Assembly: GCF_017654505.1 (NCBI RefSeq)
Contig: NC_054540.1
Coordinates: forward strand, 38,394,017 to 38,458,016
From: Polyodon spathula
Lineage: Eukaryota; Chordata; Actinopteri; Acipenseriformes; Polyodontidae
DNA: 64,000 bases
Direction of reading: 5' to 3'
The position numbers and the translations under genes were made by a program. Shown here one piece after another: positions 1 to 11,007 of this stretch. The notes below the pieces were generated by a model. That model was not told the origin of the DNA, did not search any database, and worked only from the letters and a program-made list of their open reading frames with translations. The number at the start of each line of letters is the position of its first letter. Position 1 is the stretch's first letter.

Positions 1-286
1 GAGACACTACAGTGGGAATTCAGGAGTTGAAATCCTTTATTTTTTGTGTGCCGTTGACAAGTATTGCCTCTTAAAGTGTCACAGTACAAACACAGTACAT
101 TACCTTTGCTCTCTGTACCATTATATTATGTTAGATTTTTAAACTTAAAACATTTTTGTGATGTCACCCTTTGATCCTTTCATTGATTAATTCTACAATT
201 TTTTTAACTAAAAGTGGCTGTGTGGATTTGAAGGGAAGGGACGTGCAGGGAAGATATATTGTTGATTAACAAATCCATTGTTTATG
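1..286. other. Unannotated AT-rich left edge
   Basis: No coding region or repeat is recognisable here. The stretch ends at the left copy of the 8-bp target duplication of the hAT-like element. Confidence 0.5.
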
Positions 287-294
287 CTACAAAT

Positions 295-2760
295 TAGTGC
301 TGGGATGAACACAGGATTTTCATGTTCGGATATTCGCTCTTAATTTAGATATAAGTTTGGATATTTGTTCGTTTTCAAAAAGTAATAATAGTGATTATAT
401 TGCTCTAAACACATGGGCAGGGGGGCATTTTTGGCCTTCCGTAGAGATCACTGTGCATGTGTGCGCACAATCTAGTTTGTATGCTTTTTGCAGTCTAAAA
501 CTTTAATATTCTTTTGGGAAGTATACGGACCGTCCATTCCCTATTGGACGTTTGACCAGTCCCTGTACTTACCGCTCAACAAGGCTCGATGCCTCCTCGA
601 TCCACGAAGAGCTGCTGTATTGATCAAGCATAATGGGAGGCTGAAGAGCTGCTTTATATATATGATATCCTATATTATATTATATATGGTTATACAGCAG
701 TAGGGTGGGTTTATAACGTTTGTCGGTCCAGGGAGGGGGTTAATAACATGCCAAAAAAATGTGCGAATGCACGTATTTCTTTAATTAGTCATAAAACGTA
801 AGTGCTGTATTTAACCTGTGTGATTATTTTGTTTAATGCCAGGTAAACGGCTTAGCCGTCCTGCAAACTAGTCAGGGACCTGAAGAGTTGTTTAGTTAGA
901 GCTCCGGAGGAGCTAGGTGCTTGTTTTTGTTTTGTTATTTTTGTAATTAAGCGCTATTCTTTCAAATCCTGTGTGTCTGGTCGTGGTTTAGAAGGGAAAA
1001 GAACCAGAGCGAGCCTGTGTGGCGAGTCGGCTCTCACTGTATATAAATAGTGATAAACCCCAGGCATGGTCCTGAATGGGAGATTTGTGAGGGCAGAGAT
1101 TTTGTTAGGACTTTGTCCTTACACAAAATGGAGGTCCCGATAGGACTACAGTTCACAAAATGGTCGCCCACCACAAATTACACTACCCAGGATCCTTACC
1201 AGGTAATTAAGGTATGTCAGCACACCTGCAGGTGATCAAGGGGTAATGACCAGCACTATAAAAGGAGCACGCTGACAGCACCACAGAGAGGGGGAGTATA
1301 GGGAGTTTGGTGCTGTGTTTGGTGCTGTGTTCGGTGCGTTCTATTGATTTCTGGATTGTATTATCGTGTATGACCCTGGACTGCTTGGATAACCCTGTTG
1401 GCTGTTTTGACCCTATTTTGGATGACTACCTGATTGTTTGTGAACTCTGGTTTAACCTTACGACTCTGATTATTGGACTTCCCTGGAAAATAAACATGCA
1501 GGTAACATCCTGTTTAAAATAAACTTACACTTGTTCTGTCTATTGTGTTGTCCCTGCTCATACTTGTGAACAAAGTCTGCAAAGAAGGACCAATTTTGTC
1601 ACAATATATACTGTATTACTTCAATTTGGTGCTGCAGCATTTATTGTAAATTGATAAAAATGACTGCGGCACTTAAAAAAAGGGTGGACATTATGAGGGT
1701 GACCTTTATTAATAATACTATGATTTTTAAATGCTGCAATATTTTATTACATGATTTATGACATTTTTGAAGTATTGCGGTTGCTTATTTCTTGAAATAC
1801 TGTAGCCTACCTGTATGTATTGTGTGTGTGTGGCTAACCTACCCTGACTACAGTACATTTATCAATGACAGTTACTGAGCCTATTAGGTGGGAGTTGGAA
1901 GATCAAGGGAGTACTGTACCAGCGATTCAGGAGTGTGTATTGGTTGTTAAGGGGCAGGACAATGCTGGTGTGGAAGTTAAATCCAAGAGTGTGACGTAGA
2001 TGGTTTTTCTGCACCAAAAATTACCTCAGAATATCAGCTTGATTTCTGTAAAAACTACAATATATCCTACTCTGTTATTTTTCTCTCACTGTAATTTGCT
2101 TGTTTGTAATGTATCTCCAAGAAAAACCAAAACTAGATGTCACAGATAGTAAGCACATTGTTTTTATTTGTACGGACAAGAATTACAATTCAACTAAAAA
2201 CAAAACAATCAAACCAACTAGGACTGCTGTTCTGTATGTAGTTTATCTACAATTTTCTTTCAGAACTGTACTACCATAAAATAAAATGTCTTTACTATGT
2301 GTGTGTACATTAGTTTGTAATTTACGTGCTAGATTGAGACTCCTGTCTCTTCGGGGGCGTTACATGTACATAGTCAGTGTTGTGCGTTTATTTGTTTATT
2401 CTGTGTGTGGTTTTTTTTTGGTGGTGGGCCCCCTGGTAATTACAAGAATAGTTTCTTTATTGATAGCGGTGTTTAATAGAGGCTGCCCTAGAATAAAGCT
2501 TATGACTGTGGCGTCAATACGAGGGAGTCTTTAATTCGAGGGCGGCGCCAAATTGAAGTAATATAGTAATATTCACCTCATCACAAGGAGCTCTTTTTCA
2601 TTTGCCATATTTTGAAACGGTCATGAAAATTCTGGTGAGACGGTAAATAAGTGTAAGGTATTTTTGTCATTTATAGCGAATACGAACATCTGATTTTTGT
2701 ATCCGAGTACATGTAAAAAAAATATTAATTTGAATATTTGGATTTTTTGTCTGAGCACTA
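295..2760. mobile_element. Non-autonomous hAT-like DNA transposon
   Basis: The element begins TAGTGCT and ends AGCACTA, so its outermost bases are inverted repeats; inward the match degrades quickly. It is flanked by a perfect 8-bp direct repeat, CTACAAAT, at 287-294 and 2761-2768, the target duplication length typical of the hAT superfamily. No hAT transposase or BED finger is visible inside, so it would depend on an enzyme supplied elsewhere. It carries an LTR-like block (1086-1603). The identification rests on the ends and duplication, not on protein. Confidence 0.72.
1086..1603 (+). mobile_element. LTR-like block (possible solo LTR)
   Basis: The block begins TGTGAGGG and ends TTTTGTCACA, giving TGTGA/TCACA termini like other LTR-type blocks in this window. 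A TATA-like motif lies near 1257, followed by transcript-like sequence and AATAAA motifs near 1489 and 1519, which is the order expected for U3-R-U5. I see no flanking 5-bp duplication, so the left boundary is uncertain. It lies inside the hAT-like element and would be a later insertion. Confidence 0.4.
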
Positions 2761-2966
2761 CTACAAATCCTCAGAAAACCGTTGATTCTTCAAGGAAACC
2801 AGAGTCAGAAGAATTCAGTGAAAAGTGAATACCATTTTATTACACAATTATTTCAACAAGTAGTTAATTGTAGGTAGGGCTTCTGATTTTTGGTTTTAAC
2901 CGATAAACTTTAAAACAGACCAGATAAAAAAAATTAATCTGGGCATAACCAATAAACACAGAAAAA

Positions 2967-4090
2967 CACTGAGTGTGTAAAACATTAGGAACACCTTCCT
3001 AATATTGAGTTGTACCCCTTTTTGCCCTCAGAACAGCCTCAATTCATGGGGGCATGGACTCTACAAGGTGTCGAAAGCGTTCCACAGGGATGCTGGCCCC
3101 TGTTGACTCCAGTGCTTCCCACAGTTGTGTCAAGTTGGCTGGTAGTGGATCTCTACTCCGAATAGCTCGTTCCATCTCATCCAACAGATGGTCAATTGGA
3201 TTGAGATCTGGTGACTGGGCAGGCCACTGCACTAAGCTGAATTCACTGTCATGTTCGTGGAACCATTCCTGGACAATCCTAGCCTTGTGCAGTGGGGCAT
3301 TATTCTGCTGAAAAAATCCATTAGCAGATGGATACACTGCTGCCATGAAGGGATGCACCTGTTTGGCAAAGATGTTCAGATATCCTGTGGCATTCAAACG
3401 TTGCTCCACTTTTATCAAGAGGCCCAATGTGTGCCATGAAAACACATCCACCACCACTACCAGCCTGCAATGTTTTTCCAATCCTCCAGTGTCAAGTGTT
3501 TTCGTTCCTTAGCCTACTGCAACTGCGGTTTCTTGTGCTTTGCTGAAAGAAGTGGAACTCTGTTAGGTCGTCAGCTGCCATACCCCATTCGTGTCAAGGT
3601 ACTCTTTTATGGGTCTTTCGGCACCAGTGTTGTACTGGACTGTCAGTTGACTAATTGTAGCCCGTCTGTTGCTCTGCACAATTCGTGTCAGCCTCCTTTT
3701 GGCCTCTTTCATCAATGAGCCATTTTCGACCACTGGCCTGCTGTTGGCTGGATATCCTTTGGGTGGTGGATCATCCTTGATACACACCGGACACTGAGTG
3801 TGAAAACCCCAGCAGCACTGCAGTTCTTGACACACTCAAACAGGTGTGCCTGGCACCAATAAATCTTTTGTCTTGCCCATTTACCCTCTGAATGGCACAC
3901 ATACACAATCCATGTCTCAATGGTGTCAAGGCTTAAAAATCCTTCTTTAACCTGTCTCCCCTTCATCTACACTGATTGACGTGGATTTAACAGGTTACAT
4001 CAATAAGGGATCATAGCTTTCACCTGGATTCACCTTGTCAGTCTATTTCATGGCAAGAGCAGGTGTTCCTAATGTTTTGAAAGTTCAGTG
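2967..4090 (-). mobile_element. Tc1/mariner-like element A (decayed)
   Basis: The ends are inverted repeats sharing the run AAACATTAGGAACACC, read near 2980 on the plus strand and near 4080 on the minus strand. Between them is a broken minus-strand Tc1 transposase. The total length of about 1.1 kb fits a compact Tc1 element. The flanking TA duplication is not preserved on the left. Only 10 bp of TA-rich sequence separates it from element B. Confidence 0.88.
3044..3835 (-). pseudogene. Tc1-type DDE transposase, element A, broken
   Basis: An active Tc1 transposase binds the terminal inverted repeats and performs cut-and-paste into TA sites. Two fragments are readable. The N-proximal one (about 3835-3563) holds the helix-turn-helix-like RRLTRIVQSNRRATISQL stretch. 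The C-terminal one (3481-3044) holds the end of the catalytic core. They are in different frames with the middle lost. The second catalytic Asp, normally in a DNAP motif, reads NNAP here, and the final Glu of PDLNPIE reads Asp. Both changes would abolish or severely damage catalysis, independently of the frameshifts. Confidence 0.88.
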
Positions 4091-4100
4091 CATATATATA

Positions 4101-5654
4101 CAGTGCCTATAGAAAACCCCCTTGAACTTTTTTCACTTTGTCAGTGCCTCAGTTTCATGAATTTAAATGAGGATTTTTGGTTCCACTTATCTACACAGCA
4201 TACTCTATACTGTTAAAGGGAAAAAAAGTTTTTTTTGAGAAAAAAAATTAGATATTAAATACAAAAGTGAAAGATCATAATTTGTTAAGTCTCCACCCCC
4301 CTGATTAATACTTGGTGAAAGCAGCTTTGGCAGCAATTACAGCTGTGAGTCTGTTGGGATAGGTCTCTAGCAACTTTGCACACCTAGATTTGGCAATATT
4401 TGACCATTCTTCTTTACAAAACTGTTCAAGCTCTGTCAAGTTCCTTGGGGAGCATTGACGGACAGCAATCTTCAAGTCATGCCACAAATTTTCAATTGGA
4501 TTTAGGTCAGGGCTCTGACTGGACCACTCAAGGACATTTACCTTTTTGTTCCTTAGCCACTCCAATGTAGCTTTGGCTGTCTGCTTTGAGTCGTTGTCAT
4601 GCTGAAAGGTGAACTTCTGTGCCAGTTTCAGCTTTCTTGCAGAGGGCAGCAGGTTTTCCTCAAGAAGTTCTCTGTACTTTGCTCCATTAATTTTCCCTTC
4701 TATCCTGACAAGTGCCCCAGTCCCTGCCAATGAGAAACATCCCCATAACATGACGCTGTCACCACCATGCTTCACAGTAGAGATGGTGTTCTTTGGGTGA
4801 TGTGCAGTGTTGGGTTGCGCCAAACATAATGCTTTGCATTTTAAGCCAAAAAAGTTCCATTTTAGTTTCGTCAGACCACAAAACTTTTTGCCACATGGCT
4901 GCAGAATCTCCTGAGTGTTTTTTTTGCATACTTCAAATGGGCTTCAAGGTGGGCTTTCTTGAGTAATGGCTTCCTTCTTGCCACTCTACCATACTGGCCA
5001 GATTTATGGAGTGCTTGGGGATATTGTTGTCACATGCACACTTTGACCAGTCTTGGCCATAAAACCCTGTAGCTCTTGCAAAGTTGCCACTGGCCTCTTG
5101 GTAGCTTCTCTGATCAGTCTTCTAACTGGTTTGGAGGGATGGCCTGATCTTGGCAGGGTCTTGGGGGTGCCATACACCTTCCACTTCTTAATAATCGTCT
5201 TGACCGTGCTCCAAGGGATATTCAAGGCCTTTGATATTTTTTTTATACCCATTCCCTGATCTGTGCCTTTCAACAAATTTATCCCGGAGTTCTTTTGAAA
5301 GCGCCTTGGTGCTCATGGTTGAGTCTTTACTTTGAAAAGCACTACCCAGCAGAGGGAACCTAGAGGAACTACTGAATTTATCCTGAAATCATGTGAATCA
5401 CTACAATTTAACACAGGTGGAGGCCACTTAACTTAGTGTGTGATTTTCAAGGCGATTGGTTACTCGAGCTAATTTAGGATTGCTATTACAAGAGGGGTGG
5501 ACACTTATCCAACCAAGCTATTTCAGATTTTATTTTTAATTTTCTACAAATTTCTAGAATATTTTTTTTTCACTTGGAAGTTGCGGGATAGGATGTGTAG
5601 ATAAGCCTCGAGGCTATAATTTTGAATGGGGGTGTAGACTTTCTATAGGCACTG
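4101..5654 (-). mobile_element. Tc1/mariner-like element B
   Basis: The element starts with CAGTGCCTATAGAAA and ends with its reverse complement, and is flanked by TA on both sides (4099-4100 and 5655-5656), the Tc1 target duplication. At 1.55 kb it has the normal length for the superfamily. The flanks are short TATATA runs, so it inserted in a TA-rich site. The transposase lies on the minus strand. It belongs to the same broad family as element D near 58.6 kb. Confidence 0.93.
4305..5316 (-). pseudogene. Tc1 transposase of element B, frameshifted
   Basis: The likely start is the ATG at 5316-5314, followed by the usual N-terminal MSTKA start. A run of A bases near 5240 shifts the frame. The HTH and GRPR-like linker region then reads through 5276-5004 (KISKALNIPWSTVKTIIKKW). 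Another indel breaks the frame near 5010. The catalytic domain is open again at 4823-4305, with the Asp of HDND and the Glu of SPDLNPIEN both preserved about 34 residues apart, the DD34E signature. The catalytic residues survive but the frame is broken at least twice, so no functional enzyme is expected. Confidence 0.9.
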
Positions 5655-5656
5655 TA

Positions 5657-6365
5657 TATATAAGTTTACATTCACATTCTGGACAGGTTCAGGAACAACA
5701 GCAATTTCATAATCTATTTGTAAATCTCTATCAATTATACAGACAATACATGTAAACTTTACATGTTTTTGCAGTGTAAAGGTTTTGCATTTATTTCATT
5801 TAACCACTGACCACTTACATTTTGTTTGATATTTCTCCAAAACTGATCACTAGCAAGGATATTTGTCTGGAGATAGATTATATATATGTTTTAGGTTGTC
5901 AAAATGATCACTAACTTGTTTCACATTCCTCTGTTTCTTGCATTTTTATTTTTCTAATATCACTTTCCTATTCTACATCTATAACATGGTTCTCATGATT
6001 ATCTTCTTGCAGCAAACACTTTTGTTTAATTGGGATTTAAAACTCAAACTCTGAGGAACACATGACATTTCTACATTGTGAAAGACAGACATTTTAACTG
6101 TTTGAAGCATAACAAAATAGCAAAAAACAAACCCAATTACCAAATCAATAGAATCTGATTACTGAACAAATATCAGTTGGGATGAAACAATTTAAGTGGC
6201 ATAACCGACTCAAAGTATTGAACCAGTAAAAAAAAAAAAAAAAAAAAAAGAATCTAGTTTCTCTTGCTTAACAAAGTTCGAAGACAGTAAATTATTTTTA
6301 CCGATTCAACTTATCGTTGTTTATCCCTTAAATATTGTTGACGCGTCAATATTTTTCTTCTAACA
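5657..6365. other. AT-rich interval without recognisable gene
   Basis: A short poly-A run lies near 6228-6249. No ORF here has the features of a protein family I know. Confidence 0.5.
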
Positions 6366-6487
6366 GCAGTGTATTCAGATCATCCTCTTTCCTAAACACT
6401 GCAGGTTTTCTGTTCCCACAACATGGCATTCATTTCAATCAGAGCACCAGCTTTGTTGCAGGAGGGAGCGTGATCTGAATACACTGC
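6366..6487. mobile_element. 122-bp MITE with 17-bp perfect inverted ends
   Basis: Both ends read GCAGTGTATTCAGATCA inward, a perfect 17-bp terminal inverted repeat separated by only about 88 bp. The element is too small to encode anything and would be mobilised in trans. AACA lies immediately outside each end, but with such a short motif the target duplication is not decisive. The superfamily is undetermined. Confidence 0.6.
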
Positions 6488-7213
6488 AACATTGCAAAGA
6501 AAAACATTGAAGCACTAGTCAATTATTTGTTTTTTTGCAATTTGTACTACTTGTTTGTATGCCATAATGTTGCTTGAATCAATTGCTACAAAAATGATAT
6601 CACATTGTCACAGTGCAACAGGGCTCATATTGATCTGGTGAAAATAACCATTGCAATAACATACTTTATGTTGTAGCCAGCTCTCCTGATAAGGTTTGGG
6701 GTCATTGAATAATTTACTTTCCAATTTGAGTAAAATGCAGCATTACCTTAAGTCAGGAATTCAATAAATCTTTTTCCACCTGAAAAAGAAAAATCCAACA
6801 ATGTCTTTTTCAAAGCCATTTAGTCCGTCCTGAATAATATGAATAGCATTATTGTCCAGGAAGTTCCTACTCTCGATGTAGTTAGCTACTGTGCTCACAG
6901 TTTCTCTTCCCACTAGTACTAGGCTGTTACAGTTTTTATAGTTGTTTTCTGTACATGTTCCTTTCTCACTCTTGCTCTCCCTTTCCAGGTCGACACAATT
7001 AAACACAAAACAAAAATACTTTTTTTTTTTTTTCATTTGTACCAATACTGCATTAATGGCAATAAGAAACAATATTATTGTATTCCTTAGTTATCACTTT
7101 GCTTAGCAATATAAAGCGATATAAAGCATCCCATCTCCAAACACAGAATATTATATTTATTACATAGATTTACCTTCTAAATGGCTGACATCAAGGTAAA
7201 TTGGTAGGTTAGG
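6488..7213. other. Interval without supported gene
   Basis: A 103-codon minus-strand open frame at 6761-7072 was considered and not accepted: it contains low-complexity Lys and Phe runs and no family motif. Nothing else stands out. Confidence 0.5.
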
Positions 7214-7560
7214 TTGAGGGGGATTAAGACAGTAGTTATTCACCAATCACAGGATGCGGGCTCCAGGTCATTCCTAGGGTCAACAAAAGCAACACAAGAG
7301 GTAGAGCTTTTTCTTGTAGAGCTCCTAAACTATGGAATGCTCTGCCTTCGTTTGTCAGGGAAGCTGGGACCATTACAGTTTAAGTCAAGACTAAAAACGC
7401 ACTTTTATAAATTGCTTTCTTATCTTCGTGGGTTTTAATACAACTTTAAAATTGCTGCTTTTGTATTGTGTATACTGTTATTTAAATGGTCTGATTGTGA
7501 TAGTTGTATATGTGCCATGCTATACAAAGTACAAGAAGCCTGATAACATGCAAACTCAAG
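7214..7560 (+). mobile_element. 3' end of an L2-like LINE
   Basis: The plus-strand frame 7214-7438 ends FKSRLKTHFYKLLSYLRGF. A tail of the form F-K-S-R-L-K-T-H-x-x-x-L-L is characteristic of the C-terminus of ORF2 of L2-like non-LTR retrotransposons. Upstream residues match the preceding W/Y-N-x-L-P-like part only after several changes. The sequence after the stop looks like LINE 3' UTR. This is a 5'-truncated copy, as usual for LINEs, with no catalytic domain left. Confidence 0.7.
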
Positions 7561-9013
7561 CTGCAGCAAAATTGCAATTTAAATATCATACATAATTCAC
7601 ATTTTATCAATCCGTAAAACACCCAGACCCATATTCATAACGTCTCCTTTATCGTGCCAGTAATAATGCTTAACTTAACAGTATTTCATCGGGTGATGCA
7701 TACACAACATTTACAATCAAAACACATCACTCATCACGACGTTAGAATAACGTGCCCTTAGAGACTAATTTTCTCATTAGCATATTATTTGTCAGATTCA
7801 TAAATCTGTATTCTGCCGTTAATGGACCCTTACCAGAGATTGAGATGCATCTTAACAGTATGGTTTTTTAACATAATTTCTGGGTTTAGAAACATGCATT
7901 TAAGCCAATAGTGATACTAATAAAAAGTCTGTTTAATTATCTAAAATTATGTAATTTAAGTGTTTTGTTAACGTATACATTAAATTGCTTTGTTAACTTG
8001 TCTGAACAGGAGAGGCTACTTACTGGTTGGAAAACAGACATGTTTTTAGCCTTTTGGTTGCTCTAAGATAATGCCAGGCTTCGTTCGGTGTGCTTTTGTG
8101 TGGACTGTAAATCAAGAGGAGGGAGATATCTTGGATCAAGATCCTCCCACAAGACTGAGAAGACCTCAGAGATTTGAGCTGTGACTTGCTCTGTACTCTG
8201 TTGATGTTATTTGTAGCAGGTATTGATTTAACAGGAGCACAATTATTCACTTTTTTGGAGAAATAACATGTACCGAAGACTCCTGTATTAATGAGTATTA
8301 AATCAATGCATGATTAGGATTCTGCGGTTGGCGAGTTTTGCAGGTATATTTATTCCTGCCGTGCGTATAAAACTAGTAGGCTACGTACACACACACTGCA
8401 GTTGGCTTGTAGACCGTATTTACAAATGACACTCGCTGCGGTTGTTTGTTGTACAAACACACCTTTCATTACTGAAGTGAGTGCACTCCCTGTTTAAACA
8501 AACCACTGAATTTGGGCTTTCGTTACATGCTGATCGTGAGGTTTTGTGTGACAGCATGGATGCTGTGTTTTTATTTATGCTTTTGGAAGAAAGTACTGTA
8601 TGTAATCGATCAAGAGCTTGTCAAGCACAGCTATGCTCTTCTGCAAAACCGGCGGAGACGCTGTTTTGCTTTTTCTGCACTGATAAATACAGTGGTGATG
8701 ATCTGCAGAAACATTTGAGCGCTTTTCCGACCAGAAGGCTGATAGGAAAGACTTGAATGGTCTCCAAATGACCGCATAAAAAATGTATGCATGTCTAAGA
8801 AGTCATATGCGCCTTTGTCATTTACTGAGACATGCCCTGGAGTGCCAAAACACACCTGAGACGTTCAGTATCGGTGAAAAAAAATTTTATTTAAATTTTA
8901 AAACCAACAACAGTACTTTTATTAAATAAAAACGTGTATTCTATGTATGCACTTTTTACCTTTGTTATGAATTTACTATTCATAAATATTACAAAATCAA
9001 CCTGGCTCATCAG

Positions 9014-9046
<33 letters not shown>

Positions 9047-9412
9047 GTTTAGCCATGTTTATCACGTGGAAATGTCTGATAAACCATGACATAATTAGTT
9101 GCACAGAAATCCACTGATTTGGTTGTGTTAGTGTGGTTGTAATGCGCGCACACACACACACACAGTTATTGTGCATTAACTAACGAAACTAAATTAATAA
9201 CCGCACTCGATACTTCCTCTGAAAAGGATTAACTAGTGCGGTTGTCGTTGCCCTTTGTAACCGAACTGAGTGTGTATACAAACCGTATTAAGAGGAAAAG
9301 GTGAACTCACAACCGCATTTAGCCTATCGATAGAGGCAGCTCAAGTCATTTTTTAATAAATTACATTTTACTACGCACCCCCCAACACGTACTTGCGTTT
9401 ACTATTTACAGC
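7561..9412. other. Intergenic stretch, no gene seen
   Basis: It contains CA- and TA-type microsatellites near 9014-9046 and 9150-9166. Short open frames near 8481-8855 overlap on both strands and show no recognisable domain, so I do not call them genes. Confidence 0.5.
9014..9046. repeat. (CA)n(TA)n microsatellite
   Basis: An alternating CA run passes directly into an alternating TA run. No function is implied. Confidence 0.95.
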
Positions 9413-9812
9413 TATGGCCAAAAGTTTTGCATCACCCTATAGAATTAACACATTTTGCTTCATAAAGTCAAATGAAACCTGATGAATAACACTATGTAAC
9501 ACAATTTTTGTTCCTGGGTAGTAAGTGTTATTTCCCAATTGCTTATGCCTCAAGTATAGAAAATGGCTATTATTCCCCACAAACTTTGTTTTTGTGACCA
9601 GGACAGTGATATTTTGAAATTTACCTATTTCTAATGAGAAAACGGGCGAATTTGTGTCTTTTCGTTCACATAGTCAGGAAAAAAACAACATATGAATCCA
9701 AATTAACATGTATTTATACTAAAGTAATACAAAAATGACTACAAAAGATTTAGAAGTGAGTAGTTTTTTGAGATTTACGATTATACTGTAAATCACTTTC
9801 ATGAATCAGCCC

Positions 9813-10379
9813 CTAAATGTAGTCTTCCATCATGTTCTCGTTATACTGTCCTTGGTAGCGGTGTTCAAAGTCCAGTATATCCTGGTGGAAGCGCTCGCCT
9901 TGCTCCTTTAAGTATGCTCCCATGTTCTCCTTGAATTTATCAAGATGAGCATCAAGGATATGGACTTTAAGGGACATCCTACAGCCCATTGTGCCATAGT
10001 TCTTCACCAGAGTCTCAACCAGCTCCACATAGTTTTCGGCCTTGTGATTGCCCAGGAAGCCCCGAACCACTGCGACAAAGCTGTTCCAAGCCGCTTTCTC
10101 CTTACTAGTGAGCTTCTTGGGGAATTCATTGCACTCCAGGATTTTCTTTATCTGCGGTCCGACGAAGACACCGGCTTTGACCTATGCCTCAGACAGCTTA
10201 GGGAAGAAGTCTTGAAGGTACTTGAAGGCTGCCGACTCCTTATCTAGAACTCTGACAAATTGTTTCATAAGGCCCAATTTGATGTGGTAGTGCGCCTTGG
10301 TGTCCCTGCTGTCCCAAAGGCAAAGATAGCAGGGAAACTTGGTAAAACCGCCTTGGAGACCCATCAGGAATGTCAACAT
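9813..10379 (-). pseudogene. Conserved ORF of the 9.4-11.0 kb element, one in-frame stop
   Basis: A single minus-strand frame runs from about 10379 to 9813 and is interrupted by one in-frame TAG at 10182-10184, after FFPKLSEA. The upper half has a CYLCLW motif, a possible Cys-x2-Cys metal site, followed by His residues. The lower half is rich in charged helices (VRGFLGNHKAENYVELVETL and further to NENMMEDYI). It is not a DDE transposase I recognise. From memory it resembles multi-copy uncharacterised proteins in invertebrates such as Hydra and arthropods, where the region around DTKAHYH is longer, so an internal deletion is likely here. Function unknown. Confidence 0.65.
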
Positions 10380-10910
10380 TGCAGCTTCTTGATGCCATAT
10401 CAGAAAAATGCAGATATGTATCCACTTAGGCAGCTGGAACTAAACTGAACTGGTGGGCTTAAGGCCCCTGTATTTATACTACTATTTATATTACTGGAAA
10501 GTTCTAGAAGTTTACTCAGCACTGAATCTATCTGGAATGTTCTGGAAAATAGGTACATTTCAAAATATCACTGTCCTGGTCAAAAGCAAAGTTTGTGGGG
10601 AATAATAGCCATTTTCTATACTTTTTTGAGGCATAAGCAATTGGGAAATAACACTTACTACCCAGGAACCAAAAAATCAATAAATAATTGTTACACTGTG
10701 TAATGTTACAGTAACATATTGAATTGCATACTGCTTTGTACTTTTCAATATACTGAACAAAAAACTGACAAATTGAAAAATGTGACATTTTGAAATCTAA
10801 CATGAACTATTGTACTACTTTTATGGCTCCAGGTAGATTTTTGCGATATAATTTTGTAGTTTCTTTGATTACATAATGTTAAATAAAAGATGAAAATGAT
10901 GTCATATAGA

Positions 10911-10968
<58 letters not shown>
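10911..10968. repeat. (TTA)n microsatellite
   Basis: About 19 uninterrupted TTA/ATT units lie inside the right half of the inverted-repeat element. Confidence 0.97.
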
Positions 10969-11007
10969 GTCTCTTGCTAAAATTCTAGGTAATGCAAAAC
11001 TTTGGGA

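Larger units (their letters stand above)
9415..11007 (-). mobile_element. Inverted-repeat element of unassigned superfamily
   Basis: The outer ends match in inverted orientation: TGGCCAAAAGTTTTGCAT at 9415 and, from the minus strand at about 11007, a diverged copy containing CAAAGTTTTGCATTACC. Inner sequence at about 9505-9632 is repeated in inverse at about 10545-10680, including a long stretch around TTCCTGGGTAGTAAGTG. The inverted repeats are therefore long, well over 200 bp. TA flanks each end, compatible with a 2-bp duplication. A conserved minus-strand ORF lies between the arms. A TTA microsatellite (10911-10968) has expanded inside the right arm. A separate copy of one end is at 40281. 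Confidence 0.7.

Noticed and set aside
6761..7072. 103-codon minus-strand open frame
   Set aside because: Low-complexity Lys and Phe runs, no family motif and AT-rich context.
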